Positions 1 to 10,026 of a stretch of 64,000 bases of DNA are shown here, piece after piece. Below the pieces are notes generated by a model, which saw nothing but the letters and a program-made list of their open reading frames with translations, ran no database searches and was not told the DNA's origin. The DNA is from Acrasis kona (Eukaryota > Heterolobosea > Eutetramitea > Acrasida > Acrasidae): NCBI GenBank assembly GCA_026419775.2, contig JAOPGA020001019.1, forward strand, positions 1 to 64,000, read 5' to 3'. Position 1 is the stretch's first letter, and each line of letters begins with the position of its first letter. The translations under genes were made by a program, and so were the position numbers.

Positions 1-1200
1 CGTCAATGTGGATCCGTGTTTACTGTACTACAGGTGCCATGTTTGCCTCCCATCAACAAGGAACAACAAGAATCCATTCAAGGAATTCACCTGTGCAACT
101 ACGCAGTGTACTTGATCAATCAATTCAATAGAGTGTTCAATCAAACGGTGGCAAGCAGACACCCATTATCTGATTATCTCACCTCCACCAAACACTTGCT
201 ATTATCACAGTTGCTATCCATTGCGTCCGACCATGAAGAGGACGTGCTGAATAATGTGGTGGGACAAGTGTTGAACATGTTGAATCAACGCAGCGATCAA
301 CATCAACAATTGTTCCAGGTCATGATTGGATGCGTGGTGCAGAGTGGATTGATTGCGTCCAGTGCCATTCGATGCGTGACTAGTTTGAATAACGTGAACA
401 CTGAAATGTGTTACTTGGTGGAGTGCAGCTTGAGAAGCATGTGCCTGAATCATCACCAACAACAATACGACATGTGGGCATTCGTGTGGGATCATTTGGT
501 GATTCATGGCAGCGATGATGATGCAGTGCGACATGGTTTCTTGTTGGAGTGTTGTGCGTCTGGATGTGCTCTCACCGTGTTCGCGCTCATCACCAAGAGA
601 CTGCGAATGGGATGTGATATCGATGGTGACTTGATGTGCGTGGTGCCAAAGATCAACATGGCCAATCACGTGATACAAAAGTACTTTTCTGATGCACAAG
701 TGGATCATGATTTATTCTTGATTCCAGTGTGGTTGTTGGTGTTGAATCGAATCAAATCAAGAGCCATGAACTCTAGTGCTGATTATGAACTGATCGTATT
801 GTTTGTGGACACGCTATTGTGCATAAGCGATCACAGGGGACCCAACTCTGGACTATTGAGTCGATTCGGTAATTACTTTAGCGGCAACAAGAACAAGACG
901 GAGTATGGAAATGATTTTAAGAATTTGTTGGCGAGACCTGTTGCCTTATTCTTGTTGGGCAAATGCGTTCAATATCATGAAAACATGGCTGATGCTGCCA
1001 AGGAGTTTAAGAACATCCTGGCGAGTATGAAATCGAATAGCAATAGTTACAAGGAGAGCAACAAGAAGGCAGTGATGGACATGGTGTTGGATGATTATGT
1101 GATGAATCCAAACAAGTCAGTGTACTTTGCACAAGATTTGTTGGTGAATTCTTTAAAATTGTTGAATCAATACAGCGGATGGATGCAAGTATTTGAATAA
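1..1200 (+). CDS. C-terminal part of EPG5-like autophagy tethering protein (5' partial)
   Basis: The frame is open from the first base to TAA at 1198-1200, so this is the last ~399 codons of a gene that begins outside the window. The product is entirely helical with no transmembrane segment. The order of recognisable blocks (a Cys/Gly-containing helix FLLECCASGCALTVFAL near residue 185, a GLLSRFGNYFSGNK block near 285 followed by a hydrophobic ARPVALFLLGKC helix, and an acidic/basic C-terminal tail) resembles my recollection of the extreme C terminus of EPG5, the Rab7 effector that tethers autophagosomes to lysosomes. The match is by memory and is moderate; another large helical scaffold is possible. 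The GTG at 16 is simply an internal codon. Confidence 0.5.
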   Translation, partial: RQCGSVFTVLQVPCLPPINKEQQESIQGIHLCNYAVYLINQFNRVFNQTVASRHPLSDYLTSTKHLLLSQLLSIASDHEEDVLNNVVGQVLNMLNQRSDQHQQLFQVMIGCVVQSGLIASSAIRCVTSLNNVNTEMCYLVECSLRSMCLNHHQQQYDMWAFVWDHLVIHGSDDDAVRHGFLLECCASGCALTVFALITKRLRMGCDIDGDLMCVVPKINMANHVIQKYFSDAQVDHDLFLIPVWLLVLNRIKSRAMNSSADYELIVLFVDTLLCISDHRGPNSGLLSRFGNYFSGNKNKTEYGNDFKNLLARPVALFLLGKCVQYHENMADAAKEFKNILASMKSNSNSYKESNKKAVMDMVLDDYVMNPNKSVYFAQDLLVNSLKLLNQYSGWMQVFE

Positions 1201-1301
1201 AAACATGTGTTATTTTATGATTGTTTATTGTCTATTTCTATAGTTTGCATTCACGCCAACCAAATGATGGAGAATTCAATTGAAAAATTAATTGTAAAGC
1301 C

Positions 1302-2525
1302 ATGTTGAGGTTTTTGGATAGAACTCGAGTTTTTTCACACAGACATGCCGGTAGTATCATTTCTAGTCTAGTTTCCACGATAACGGTTCGCCATGGATAT
1401 TTTAGAATCGCGCACGAACACATTAATAATAAAAATTATTCGGAGGCTTTCAGTTACCTAGAGTCTGTTGGAGATAAATTATCGCCGAAAGAATATACTG
1501 TACTGTTAAGACGATTTTGCGATTTAGGAAACACCAAAGACGCTCTGACACTATACAACATTTACCCCCGACCCAACATTATCATGCACCGAACAATGGT
1601 CCAAATGCTTTTAAGGGTAGGTTTGGAAAAGCAAGCAATGACAGTAATCAAGGAAATGAATAAATCAAGCGAGACAAAAAATGACATTAATGTGTTCACG
1701 AGCATGATCGTATATCTTTCCAGAAATAAAAGCAGAAAGGATGAAGTGTTCGAATTGATTGATTTTGTCAGGGACCCTAAAAATAATTTCGAGATGACGC
1801 CTGTATTCCTGAATGCCATTGCAAAGGTCTACTTGAGGTACAACCGGCTCGATGAATCCAAACAAGCGATCGACAAGATTCTTGAGAATGATGGCGAATT
1901 GGGAGAGTATACCGTGTCGTACATTGTGGAAGTCATGTTAAAGACCGATGGATTTCCCGAGACAATTAACGTGCTACAACAACTACACTCGAAGCAAATT
2001 AAACTCCTTCCCTCTCAATTCAACATTGTGCTTCATCATTGTTTTAGGCACGAAATGCTCGACAAGATACCAGAGTTGTTGTCGTTCATGTTGACGGCCA
2101 ATGTGATTCCCGACGACTTCACTGCCTCCACCCTGATCCAGGGATATAACCGCAGAGGTATGTACAAGACGGCAATCGACACCTATGTCAAGTTGGTTTC
2201 AATGGGTTTGAAAACATTAGACGCCAAGAATATACGAAACCTGGTCAGGTCCGTGTTGACGAACGAAGATTACGATGTCGAAAATACGGTCAAGATTTTG
2301 CAAGATTTTGGTTACAAGATTGATAGAGATGTTCAGTACACCATTTTGTACGATGCATGTAACCTTGGAAACCTTGGCAATGAAAAGATTGTTTCGATAG
2401 TGGACTATCTTGCAAACAATCCTGATATTGAGTTTGATCAAGATTGCACAAGGACAGTGTATGAATATACAAAAGCAAAAGATGATGATGAACTATGGAA
2501 AAGAATAAAAAAGACTTGTTTATGA
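1302..2525 (+). CDS. Pentatricopeptide (PPR) repeat protein, probably mitochondrial
   Basis: Intronless, 407 residues from ATG 1302. The first ~30 residues are rich in Arg, Ser and Thr without acidic residues, as in a mitochondrial presequence. From about residue 45 onward the protein is built of ~35-residue helical hairpins typical of PPR tracts, for example FCDLGNTKDALTLYN, LIQGYNRRGMYKTAIDTYVK and VIPDDFTASTL. PPR proteins bind organellar RNA and act in its processing, editing or translation; the RNA target cannot be read from sequence. It starts only about 100 bases after the preceding gene's stop and reads in the same direction. No DYW or SMR domain is present. Family assignment is good, specific role unknown. 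Confidence 0.8.
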   Translation: MLRFLDRTRVFSHRHAGSIISSLVSTITVRHGYFRIAHEHINNKNYSEAFSYLESVGDKLSPKEYTVLLRRFCDLGNTKDALTLYNIYPRPNIIMHRTMVQMLLRVGLEKQAMTVIKEMNKSSETKNDINVFTSMIVYLSRNKSRKDEVFELIDFVRDPKNNFEMTPVFLNAIAKVYLRYNRLDESKQAIDKILENDGELGEYTVSYIVEVMLKTDGFPETINVLQQLHSKQIKLLPSQFNIVLHHCFRHEMLDKIPELLSFMLTANVIPDDFTASTLIQGYNRRGMYKTAIDTYVKLVSMGLKTLDAKNIRNLVRSVLTNEDYDVENTVKILQDFGYKIDRDVQYTILYDACNLGNLGNEKIVSIVDYLANNPDIEFDQDCTRTVYEYTKAKDDDELWKRIKKTCL

Positions 2526-2578
2526 GAACTTTTTTATTAAATTTATACAATTCTAACACATCTTCAAATTTTTATATT

Positions 2579-2671
2579 CCGACCTTAACTCAGTTGGTTT
2601 TCGCAACATAGAGTGCGTGACTGTAGTGTTCAAACATCATGAAGTCGCTGGTTCGATTCCGGCAGGTCGGA
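2579..2671 (+). tRNA. tRNA-Tyr (anticodon GTA) with 9-nt intron and enlarged D-loop
   Basis: Acceptor stem CCGACCT pairs with AGGTCGG, followed by discriminator A. D-stem ACTC/GAGT, anticodon stem CGTGA/TCATG, T-arm GCTGG TTCGATT CCGGC, five-base variable loop. The anticodon loop reads CTGTAG, then nine extra bases, then A, so the intron sits at the canonical position 37/38, as usual in tRNA-Tyr. The D-loop is 19 nt instead of about 8: eleven extra bases lie between AGTTGGT and the last loop A, and GTTG/CAAC inside it could pair. Box A (TAACTCAGTTGG) and box B (GGTTCGATTCC) are present. D-stem and acceptor helices are intact, so it looks functional. Confidence 0.85.
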
Positions 2672-3087
2672 TACATTTTTTAATAAACTACAAGCCGTGC
2701 ATTGTTTTAGATAATTTATGGATATATATGAACTGTTTACGTGTGCTTTTCTTCATGGTGTATGTGATCCATGGTTTCTGATAACAATAAGTCCTCTTTG
2801 AATGGATCATGTTTGTAATCTTTATCCACGATACATCCTGAAGCACTAGCCAACATACTCTTGGCTCTCTGCTGTCACTGGCTACATACCCACGTTCAGT
2901 TATGACGTGGAAGATAAATATTGGCATGAATATGGAAAGAATTCTTCCTCCTTTAAAAATACACCAATATATACTATTTCGACGTGGTTTACAATGAGAC
3001 CAGCACTATTATAAGAATTTATGACATGATGTGTGGCTAATATCACCAAAGTGAGTCAATGTATGTTAGTCCTCGGAGTGTGGGAAT

Positions 3088-3330
3088 AGACTATTTAAAG
3101 CACTCCATTACGCACAACAATCCACCAACATTCCTTCTGACGCACCCAAACCTTCATCAACTGCGTCGGATGAGGACACAATCGAACAACCAGATTTGCA
3201 AACGCTCCACAGATGTAAAAGGTGCAAGATGCAACTGGGATGAGTCAATGAAGAAGCATGAGCAACCATGTGCATCGTATCAGTGTCGTAGGAGCGCGAA
3301 ATCGGAGAAAGGTTTGGCTGAAAGTGTCGC
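3088..3330 (+). pseudogene. Remnant of a C2HC-type zinc-finger coding sequence
   Basis: One frame (about 3088-3240) reads a serine/aspartate-rich stretch ending in CKRCKMQL; the continuation ESMKKHEQPCASYQC is in the next frame, separated by a frameshift near 3236-3241 with no usable splice donor. Together the two pieces show a C-x2-C ... H-x3-C spacing. The rest of 2672-3575 shows no supported gene. Assignment rests on one motif only, so it could be chance. Confidence 0.25.
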
Positions 3331-3445
3331 TACTGGTTGGTTCGATATCAATCGTAAAGTAGAGCAAACCACATTGGCATTATACCCATGGTCATGCCAT
3401 GCCACCACACGGCCACAGCAAACAAGAGCTGGTTGATGGTGTTAG

Positions 3446-3499
3446 TGGCTCTTCCCCCTCCATGGTGGCTCCTCTCCTCCCCCTCCCCCTCTGCTAGTG
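3446..3499. other. Polypyrimidine-rich tract
   Basis: A run of C and T in long blocks (CTCCTCTCCTCCCCCTCCCCCTCTG) with very few purines, unlike the surrounding AT-rich DNA. No gene overlaps it convincingly; the ORF that ends just before it has no recognisable content. Confidence 0.5.
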
Positions 3500-3575
3500 G
3501 CGTAGCACCCCCCGCAGAAGTTTGATTGCCTATACTCAAGAAAGGGATTACTTTTATGGACTTTGACTGAGTTAT

Positions 3576-3788
3576 ATGTTCGAAAATGTTTATAAAATGG
3601 ACACATCCCAGACTTTGAGTACCAAACCTTTTGTATTGGCAAAATCGATTGCTGTTGCGTTTGAAAATCGTGTATCGTGGATTGATTTCTTAGATGATGA
3701 CTGCTATATTAAAGTAATTGACATCTGTGACAAGCGGTTTCCACGGGGGGAAGCAATAAACTGTACTTCTATTAAATATTTTTCTTAA
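3576..3788 (+). CDS. Short ORF of unknown status
   Basis: ATG 3576 opens 70 codons ending in TAA. The product has no recognised domain. It lies in a gene-poor stretch between a zinc-finger remnant and a dispersed repeat, so it may be a gene fragment or chance. From 3789 to 4080 nothing else is seen. Confidence 0.2.
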   Translation: MFENVYKMDTSQTLSTKPFVLAKSIAVAFENRVSWIDFLDDDCYIKVIDICDKRFPRGEAINCTSIKYFS

Positions 3789-4080
3789 AATTGTCCATAA
3801 AGTGATCTGATCAAAGTGTCGAAGATAGCGACACGCCATGCATATACATGCTAACATCATGTTAATATGGTATCTGCAACGAAAAGTGCGTTTGAGACAT
3901 TATTGAGACCGTGCCGCTTCTTTCATTCAAATTGCCGAGATGATGTTGAATTGAAGGTGTCCAAAAAAGTGCAGTCAACTCTTCGTAGTCATTTGTAATG
4001 TAACGAGTCTGCAATGGTACGAGTACATATAAGCACAACAAATGCGACCAGGTCTAAAGGATTTGGAAGATGCCAAACTT

Positions 4081-4545
4081 GGTCCTTATATGATTAATTA
4101 AGACAAGCAATTACACACGTCACATACTTGATCGTGGTCGGCGAATTCGCACCAACACATGTGAGCAAATGAATCAAATCACCGTAGAGAATCCAGCCGA
4201 ACCGAATCGAAATATAACTCCTTCCACAATAATCTCCACAGCAACAGAACCAACCGCGACTGATTCTAGAATCTGATCAACGTTTCAACAATTAAGTGAA
4301 TCGAAATTAACTTCAATTAATAAATTGTACACAGAACAGACCATTTAGAACAAAGGTTTTGAACGCAAAAAGATACAAGAATCCACTCTAGCAAATTAGT
4401 ACCAAAATAACTGATAAGCGAGAAGGATGATTCGAGATGATCAACAATATATAAGGTCAGAGATATCGTGATATCGTTTGCTTCTGTTGTGATTGTGTGT
4501 TGATTCTTTGCCCTATCTTCTACTTCTTATCATCAGCAATTTGAG
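4081..4545. repeat. Diverged dispersed repeat, copy A
   Basis: This non-coding stretch aligns, with substitutions and indels, to 61366-61980 in the same orientation. Shared blocks include AAGACAAGCAATT, CCGTAGAGAATC, the region around TTGTACACA, and a block near 4420-4450 reading GAGAAGG-TGATTCGAG-TGA followed by CAACAATATA. No frame is open. It looks like an old dispersed element. A short palindrome GATATCGTGATATC occurs at about 4463-4478. Confidence 0.65.
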
Positions 4546-4551
4546 AGAATC

Positions 4552-4743
4552 AAGATGTTTCTATTACTTAAATAAACGGGATAATAACCAGGAATATGGC
4601 ATCATCCCGCGAATGACTTTGTCACTCTGAACAATGAAACGAAATAGACAATGAAGCGATTTTGTTGTTGTTGATGTTTACCTTCTTCTCCCTTAGTTTA
4701 TATGCCGTAAAATTCGAGATTAAAAGCTGTTTTCATTATGGGT
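4552..4743 (+). repeat. 192-nt inverted repeat, copy A
   Basis: Its reverse complement is found at 13972-14163 with the same length, no gaps and two mismatches by my reading (190/192 identical). The bounds are sharp: it begins AAGATG and ends ATTATGGGT, with unrelated flanks. It contains a hairpin at 4577-4609 (CGGGAT pairing with ATCCCG). A short ORF from 4662 crosses its end and has no recognised content. Confidence 0.9.
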
Positions 4744-4942
4744 CAATAAAGGAAGTTCAAAAGAACTTACCTTTACAAAATTGGAATTGTAATAGTCCTT
4801 CACTTCCCATATCCTTTCAAATTGAACTGAGAACCCAAGATCTATTTGACCTATAATATTACAATATCGTTTTGCCAAAAACATTCAAAAGACGCATTGC
4901 ATCATCTTTAAGTATCACAATCAGGGATTAATGGATTTGTGA

Positions 4943-6391
4943 ATGAGTCAAGACATTTTATCTAACGTAATACTATTTGTTCCAATAAACAAAGATTTCA
5001 AATGTTATTCAAAAACATTGAATAATATATATTTATCGTGTGGAGGTTTGAAATCACCTATGATTAATTTATTTAGTATGCTATTAGAATCAGGAGCCTT
5101 CTGCGACTTTATAAACACACTATATGGAAGCAGATTATTTCTAAGGGTTTTCAGCGTAAGAAGCAGTTTAATTAATAGTTTCATTTTTGTGGATGTACCA
5201 CTTTCATTTACAGGACTCATTTCGAACAGGTCAATTAGGGGAAATTACCAGTTCTTTGTAATCAATGACATTGACATTTCAACACAAATGGTGACCGCAG
5301 AGAACGTTGCAATATTTGAGCCTGGTAAGAATGGCGATTACTTCCCAATTAAGGTCGACCCAAGGTGTTTTATTACTCCATCTGTAGAGGGTATTTTTGA
5401 TACGGAACATTCAATTGAGAGGGTCACAAGATCCATTCCGTTGACAGAGTGGGCAAATATAGGGAACTGCACTTTTCAAACATTTTGTAAAGCAGTAAAA
5501 TCATCAATAACAGATGGTGCTCAAAAGACCACATATAGCACAGGATCCGCGTTCTACCTATCTGATTCTGTTTTAGTTACCGCGCGTCATGTTGTGGTTA
5601 AAAAAGATGGAAATGATTATATAACCACAACACATCTGTACAATGCTGGAAACAAGCACTATAACCAAGGGAAAACCGATGATCACAAATCTTTTCCGCA
5701 ACTCACTGTCCATTCTAAGGTCAAAATGCTAAATTCCCCCAAAAGGGTTGATATACAAGACATTCAAAAAATTATGAAGTTTGGTATCAAATACCCTGAT
5801 GTTGACCAAGAGTTCGGAACTGGACCTAAAATGCGCACCCAATACGATATTGCTCACTTAAGACAAACACCTTCACCAAAAGCACCTGTACCCGTTGTAA
5901 TACCAACACACAGGAAAATCAGCCCAGGAAACATTGTGGTCGCAGTTGGATACCCTTCTAAAATTAATGATTCTGAGATAAGTAAAAGGTACAGCACCCT
6001 TTATGGAGTCACGCCAACTATACAGCAGCTTGAAGAAATCTTCTATTTTGATAGAAGAAACTACTCTTTTGGCTTTGTAACATCAGTGGATAAGAATTTT
6101 ATCTACTGCAAACTGCACTGTGGACCTGGCTTTAGTGGATGTCCCGCTTATCTCATCGCTGATAGAAAGGTCGAGTTAATTGGTATGGTTGTCAACAATG
6201 TTGTTGGAATAAAAATGATGAAAAAGTATGGAGCCACTATAATGAGCGTGGACCACCCAAGTTTCATTGCTGTTTACGGCTCGGAAGTGCTTCCAACACT
6301 TACTGCTACCCAACTCAAACTCGCTGAGCCATATTTAAGAAAACACAATGATGTTATAAAGAAATTTTTTAATAAAACTGTTTATTTTTGA
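4943..6391 (+). CDS. Trypsin-like serine protease domain protein
   Basis: Intronless, 482 residues. The N-terminal ~165 residues are unrecognised. From about residue 195 a chymotrypsin-fold domain is visible: GSAFYLSDSVLVTARHVV supplies catalytic His216, YDIAHLR supplies Asp302, and GPGFSGCPAYL supplies Ser398 in the G-x-S-G setting. This order and the GSxF/TARHV signature fit the Trypsin_2/DegP-like branch found in bacteria and eukaryotes. There is no clear signal peptide and no PDZ domain, so it may be intracellular; the insertion between His and Asp (residues ~235-300) is long. Substrate unknown. It is flanked by more than 300 bases of non-coding DNA on either side. Confidence 0.8.
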   Translation: MSQDILSNVILFVPINKDFKCYSKTLNNIYLSCGGLKSPMINLFSMLLESGAFCDFINTLYGSRLFLRVFSVRSSLINSFIFVDVPLSFTGLISNRSIRGNYQFFVINDIDISTQMVTAENVAIFEPGKNGDYFPIKVDPRCFITPSVEGIFDTEHSIERVTRSIPLTEWANIGNCTFQTFCKAVKSSITDGAQKTTYSTGSAFYLSDSVLVTARHVVVKKDGNDYITTTHLYNAGNKHYNQGKTDDHKSFPQLTVHSKVKMLNSPKRVDIQDIQKIMKFGIKYPDVDQEFGTGPKMRTQYDIAHLRQTPSPKAPVPVVIPTHRKISPGNIVVAVGYPSKINDSEISKRYSTLYGVTPTIQQLEEIFYFDRRNYSFGFVTSVDKNFIYCKLHCGPGFSGCPAYLIADRKVELIGMVVNNVVGIKMMKKYGATIMSVDHPSFIAVYGSEVLPTLTATQLKLAEPYLRKHNDVIKKFFNKTVYF

Positions 6392-6713
6392 ACTTTTGAC
6401 TTCAAAGGCTAGAACATTATAGTTTATAAACTGTTCTTACATTCAATCACTTGTGAATAGTTCTGGTTATTAAACTTGATTATCTAATAATAATAATTTT
6501 TATGTCATATATATAAAAATAAAAAGATGATTTGAACAGAGTACTTTGATATTGTGGTTTTGCAATGGCAGAATCTAAAGGATTGCTGTTAGTGCTCTTA
6601 TTTAATGTCATAATTTTTGCTTTAATATATTAGACAGAAAAATCAACAGTCAACAATATGGTTTTGTAATAAGATGCATTATCTATATTANGAGTTGTTT
6701 GTCAAAGTTGTTG
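6392..6713. other. AT-rich spacer containing an ambiguous base
   Basis: Between a plus-strand and a minus-strand gene that converge here; presumably it carries both 3' ends. The base at 6691 is n, so the local sequence, including the end of the ankyrin gene, may be uncertain. No gene seen. Confidence 0.6.
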
Positions 6714-7115
6714 TCAACAACTGTTGTTCATAACAAGTTTCTTCCATTGCACAACATTCATAGCGCACAATTCATCCGATTGAACACATCTAACTTGGAT
6801 AGTTTGTCCTATTATATCAGCGTTTTTTTGTTTAGGGTCAGCACCTAATTCCAGCAGCATCAATGCAATGTCAAAATGACTGTACTGTATGGCCCTAAAT
6901 AAAACTGTGAAGCCATGAGTATCTCTCTCATTAATGGATATTGTTGTGGATTCCACTATTATGGACTCTGCTAAATCCAAATCCCCTTTTATAACTGCTT
7001 CTGAAAGACGTTCTGCTTCAAAAGAGAATAAAGGGAAGGGCTGTACATCTTTTAACAGATGACCGTCTTTGTCTCTCTTTGAGTGTGAAAATTGGAATAC
7101 GTTAACCCTTACCAT
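6714..7115 (-). CDS. Small ankyrin-repeat protein
   Basis: 133 residues in one exon. About two ankyrin repeats are readable from residue ~35: LSEAVIKGDLDLAESIIVE, then DTHGFTVLFRAIQYSHFDIALMLLELGADP, with the usual G-x-T-x-L and LL-x-x-GAD-x elements. Ankyrin repeats are protein-binding. There is no additional catalytic domain. The C-terminal 35 residues do not look like a repeat, and the ambiguous base lies 23 bases beyond the stop, so a further exon or truncation cannot be excluded. Start taken at ATG 7115; an acceptor-like CTTTAG lies just upstream, so a 5' exon is possible. Confidence 0.6.
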   Translation of the reverse strand: MVRVNVFQFSHSKRDKDGHLLKDVQPFPLFSFEAERLSEAVIKGDLDLAESIIVESTTISINERDTHGFTVLFRAIQYSHFDIALMLLELGADPKQKNADIIGQTIQVRCVQSDELCAMNVVQWKKLVMNNSC

Positions 7116-7606
7116 TATTTGTGTCCTTCTAAAGTTGTAGGGTATGCAACATATTAGACAACATTTTATGTTTATTGGGCGAGAAGTGTTTTACAAAGTT
7201 ATATAAGAGAGCTCTAGTTTCCAAACTAGAAGAACCGGAATTGAGGTCAAACAAAAGTGTGCGCTTTAGAGTAAATGACACTTTTTGTCTGATATGAGGA
7301 TCTTTCGAAAATGTTTCAAAATGTTCGGAGGGTGTGAGAGTGACGTTTTCGAACGAATGATTATTTATATTCTGATGTCGAATAAAACCGAGTTAAAAGT
7401 GGTGCAATTTAAAAGTATTTGTTCGCTGCTCAACTGTCCTCATTCATCCTAGGGCCGCTTTTCATTCCATAATCATTATGTATGAGTACTATAGTAAAGT
7501 ATGCCCCTACACCAAAAAATAGGTAATGGCATCTGTTTGTGCTCAACGGAATTCTTTACTTTTTTTTGTAATTATTTTGTTTGAAGTTCATATTTTACAC
7601 ACAAGC
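7116..7606. other. Divergent intergenic region
   Basis: Lies between the ankyrin gene (minus) and ESF1 (plus) and presumably holds both promoters. An ATG at 7526 is in frame with ESF1 but would add a hydrophobic 27-residue leader that a nucleolar protein should not have, so I treat it as 5' untranslated sequence. Confidence 0.5.
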
Positions 7607-10026
7607 ATGTCGAAGATGTCCAAGAAGTCAACAAAGAAGAACCCGGACCAATATGACAAGCGTTTCGACAGCATGCATAAGGATCCTAGATTCTTACCTA
7701 TTGATTCGAGAGCTCAATCAGATCCACGTTTCAATAAAATGTTTGACGCCGATTTTACCATGCTACGTATGACAAATTGTATAATATGATTGACCCAATT
7801 AGAGGATGTAAGCAATGATGCAAGTGTAATAAAAAAGGAGCAAGCAATGAAGAACGCTCTAAGGGGCATGTATAAAGTAACAAAAACTGCATCAGACAAA
7901 CGTGTCGACAAAATTTTGAAAACTGTTGGAGAATTAAAAGATGACGACGATGATTATGCAAGCGATGACTCCATCCAAGATACAAAAGAAGCATTCGGCA
8001 TAACAAAAGAGGACATTTTAGGAAGCGACAGCGAGAAGGAAGAGGAAAAGGAAGAACCTGAAGAATATTCTTATGATGATTTCTTGGCAAGTCTAGCCAA
8101 CAGACCAGGATTCGACAAAGTAGATTCGGATGACGAATTCAACTTTTCGGACGATGATTCAGAGGGCGAGTGGCAGGTCGAAGATGAAGAAGCGTAAGCG
8201 TCCATCATGTTTCGTTCCAATCACACTTACATAGCGAGCGCAACGAATTGGACAAGGTGGACTTATGGGACAGATTCACAAAAGAGACTGATTCTGAGAG
8301 GTTACAAACAGGAGAAGAAACAAATCGCTTCGCTGTTGCAAATTGTAACTGGGGCGTCATCACTTCATCCGACCTTTACGTACTTTTCAAATCTCTGTGT
8401 CCAACTTTTGGTAACGTGGAGAGCGTCACCGTGTACTTGTCAAAATATGGAGAAGAACAATTGCGCCTAGAGCAAACACAAGGTCCAAGAGATGTTTGGA
8501 TGTCACAAGAAGAGGCCGAAGCCGTCAAGAAGACACAACGCATCAAGGAAGATAATGACAGGGATCAAAAATGGACCAGATTGATGCCAGCCAATAATGG
8601 CAAGGTCACAAGAGAAGTAAGAAGGAGCAAGAAGATTAATCCAGATCAAGAAGAACAAGAAATGGGTCAAGACGAAGTGGAAGAGAAATTACATCCCGAC
8701 AAGGTGCGCCAGTATGAATTCAACAAGCTAAGATATTACTTTGCCATCGTGGTGTGTGACTCCGTGAAGACGGCCACCAAGCTGTACGACGAGTGCGACG
8801 GAAGGGAATTCGAATCCACGGGTGCTCTCATGGACGTCAGGTTCGTACCAGACGAACAGGATTTTGACGAATACAAGATACAGTAAGTAGCTCGTTCCAT
8901 AAATGCTAATCATGATCAGCAACAAGTGCGACGAGATACCAGCCATATACAAACCAAAACAAAACATTTTCACGAAATCATTACAATCAACAGAAGTACC
9001 GCTCTCATGGGATGCCGACGATCACGAGAGATCCATTCTAAAGAAGGGAAACTTTGACAAGATTGACGAGACACAAATACAAAAGTACTTGGCGAGTGAT
9101 TCCGAAAGCGATTCATCCGACGAAGAGGTACGAGAAAAAAAGATTAAAAAAAAGCCACAACAAGATGGATCCGAACAATCTACCACCAGAGTTTCGAAAA
9201 AGTAAATCATTTTTCACGTTCGTCATTTAACCATCATAGACAAAAAAAGAAGCAACAAGTGGACAAGTACAAACAACTTTTAGAAAAGGCACGTAATCAC
9301 CAATCAACAAGGGCCAAACAATTCAAAAACGAAGACAGCGACGACGAAACACCAAAAGTAGAATATGAAATTCTAGATGGAGACAAGGAGGACATGTTTG
9401 ACGAGAAGTTGGATCAAGTGGCCAAGGCAGTGGTCAAATCCACAAAAGAAAAGGAATTGTTGTCCAATGAATCATGGTGGGATACTCTGCAGAGGAAGAG
9501 AAAGGCAGAAAAGAAGAGCAAAAAGTTGGAGAGAGTGAAGAATTTCAAGAACCAGGGACAAGAGATTTTGACACAAGAGGAACAAGATAAGAACAAAGCA
9601 GAGTTGGAGCTCATGATGAGCGATTATCAAACCACCACCAACGGTGCTGCTGGATTCAACGTCAAGAGAGATGAACAGAGGGAGAGATCGAGAAGGAAAC
9701 AAGAGTGGAGAGGAGTACAAAAGGAAAAGAAGGAACAAGAGGATCAAATGGCCACAGAAATTGTATCCGATGATCGTTTCAATAACCTATGGAAGAGCAG
9801 CGATTTCTCGATCGATCCCACTCATCCCAAGTTTAAAAAGAATCACTTGGTGGAGAAGGTCGTAGAGAAGAGAATCAACATCAAGAACCAAAAGGCACAA
9901 CAGAGTGCTGCTGCAGCAGCTGATGGCGGCAGCAATAAGAGCAGCATGAACCAATTGGTTCAGAATTTGAAAAAGAGAGCACCCACTAGTAATGATTCAC
10001 AACCAAAAAAAATAAAACTCACTTGA
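7607..10026 (+). CDS. ESF1: ESF1-like nucleolar pre-rRNA processing protein
   Basis: Five exons: 7607-7766, 7803-8193, 8235-8882, 8920-9201, 9240-10026; introns 36-41 nt, all GT-AG; 755 residues. ESF1 acts in the nucleolus in 18S rRNA maturation. Diagnostic blocks: N-terminal DPRF repeats (DPRFLPI, DPRFNKMF), acidic stretches, an RRM-like core beginning RFAVANCNWGVITSSDLYVL, then KLRYYFAIVVCDSVKTA, FESTGALMDVRFVPD, the VPLSWDADDHER block, and a C-terminal DDRFNNLWKSSDFSIDPTHP block, all in the family order. Start chosen at ATG 7607. Its stop lies inside the 3' end of the convergent kinesin gene (8-base coding overlap). Confidence 0.93.

Noticed and set aside
4577-4743. Spliceosomal snRNA, U3 or SRP RNA within the 192-nt repeat
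   Set aside because: Compared with remembered U1-U6, U3 and SRP signatures; no conserved block matched.
4662-4856. 64-codon plus-strand ORF near the inverted repeat
   Set aside because: It crosses the sharp end of the 192-nt repeat and its other copy does not keep the frame, so it is not a conserved protein.
7526-7606. Upstream ATG as ESF1 start, giving a signal-anchor-like N terminus
   Set aside because: A hydrophobic leader is incompatible with a nucleolar protein; the next in-frame ATG gives the usual basic N terminus.
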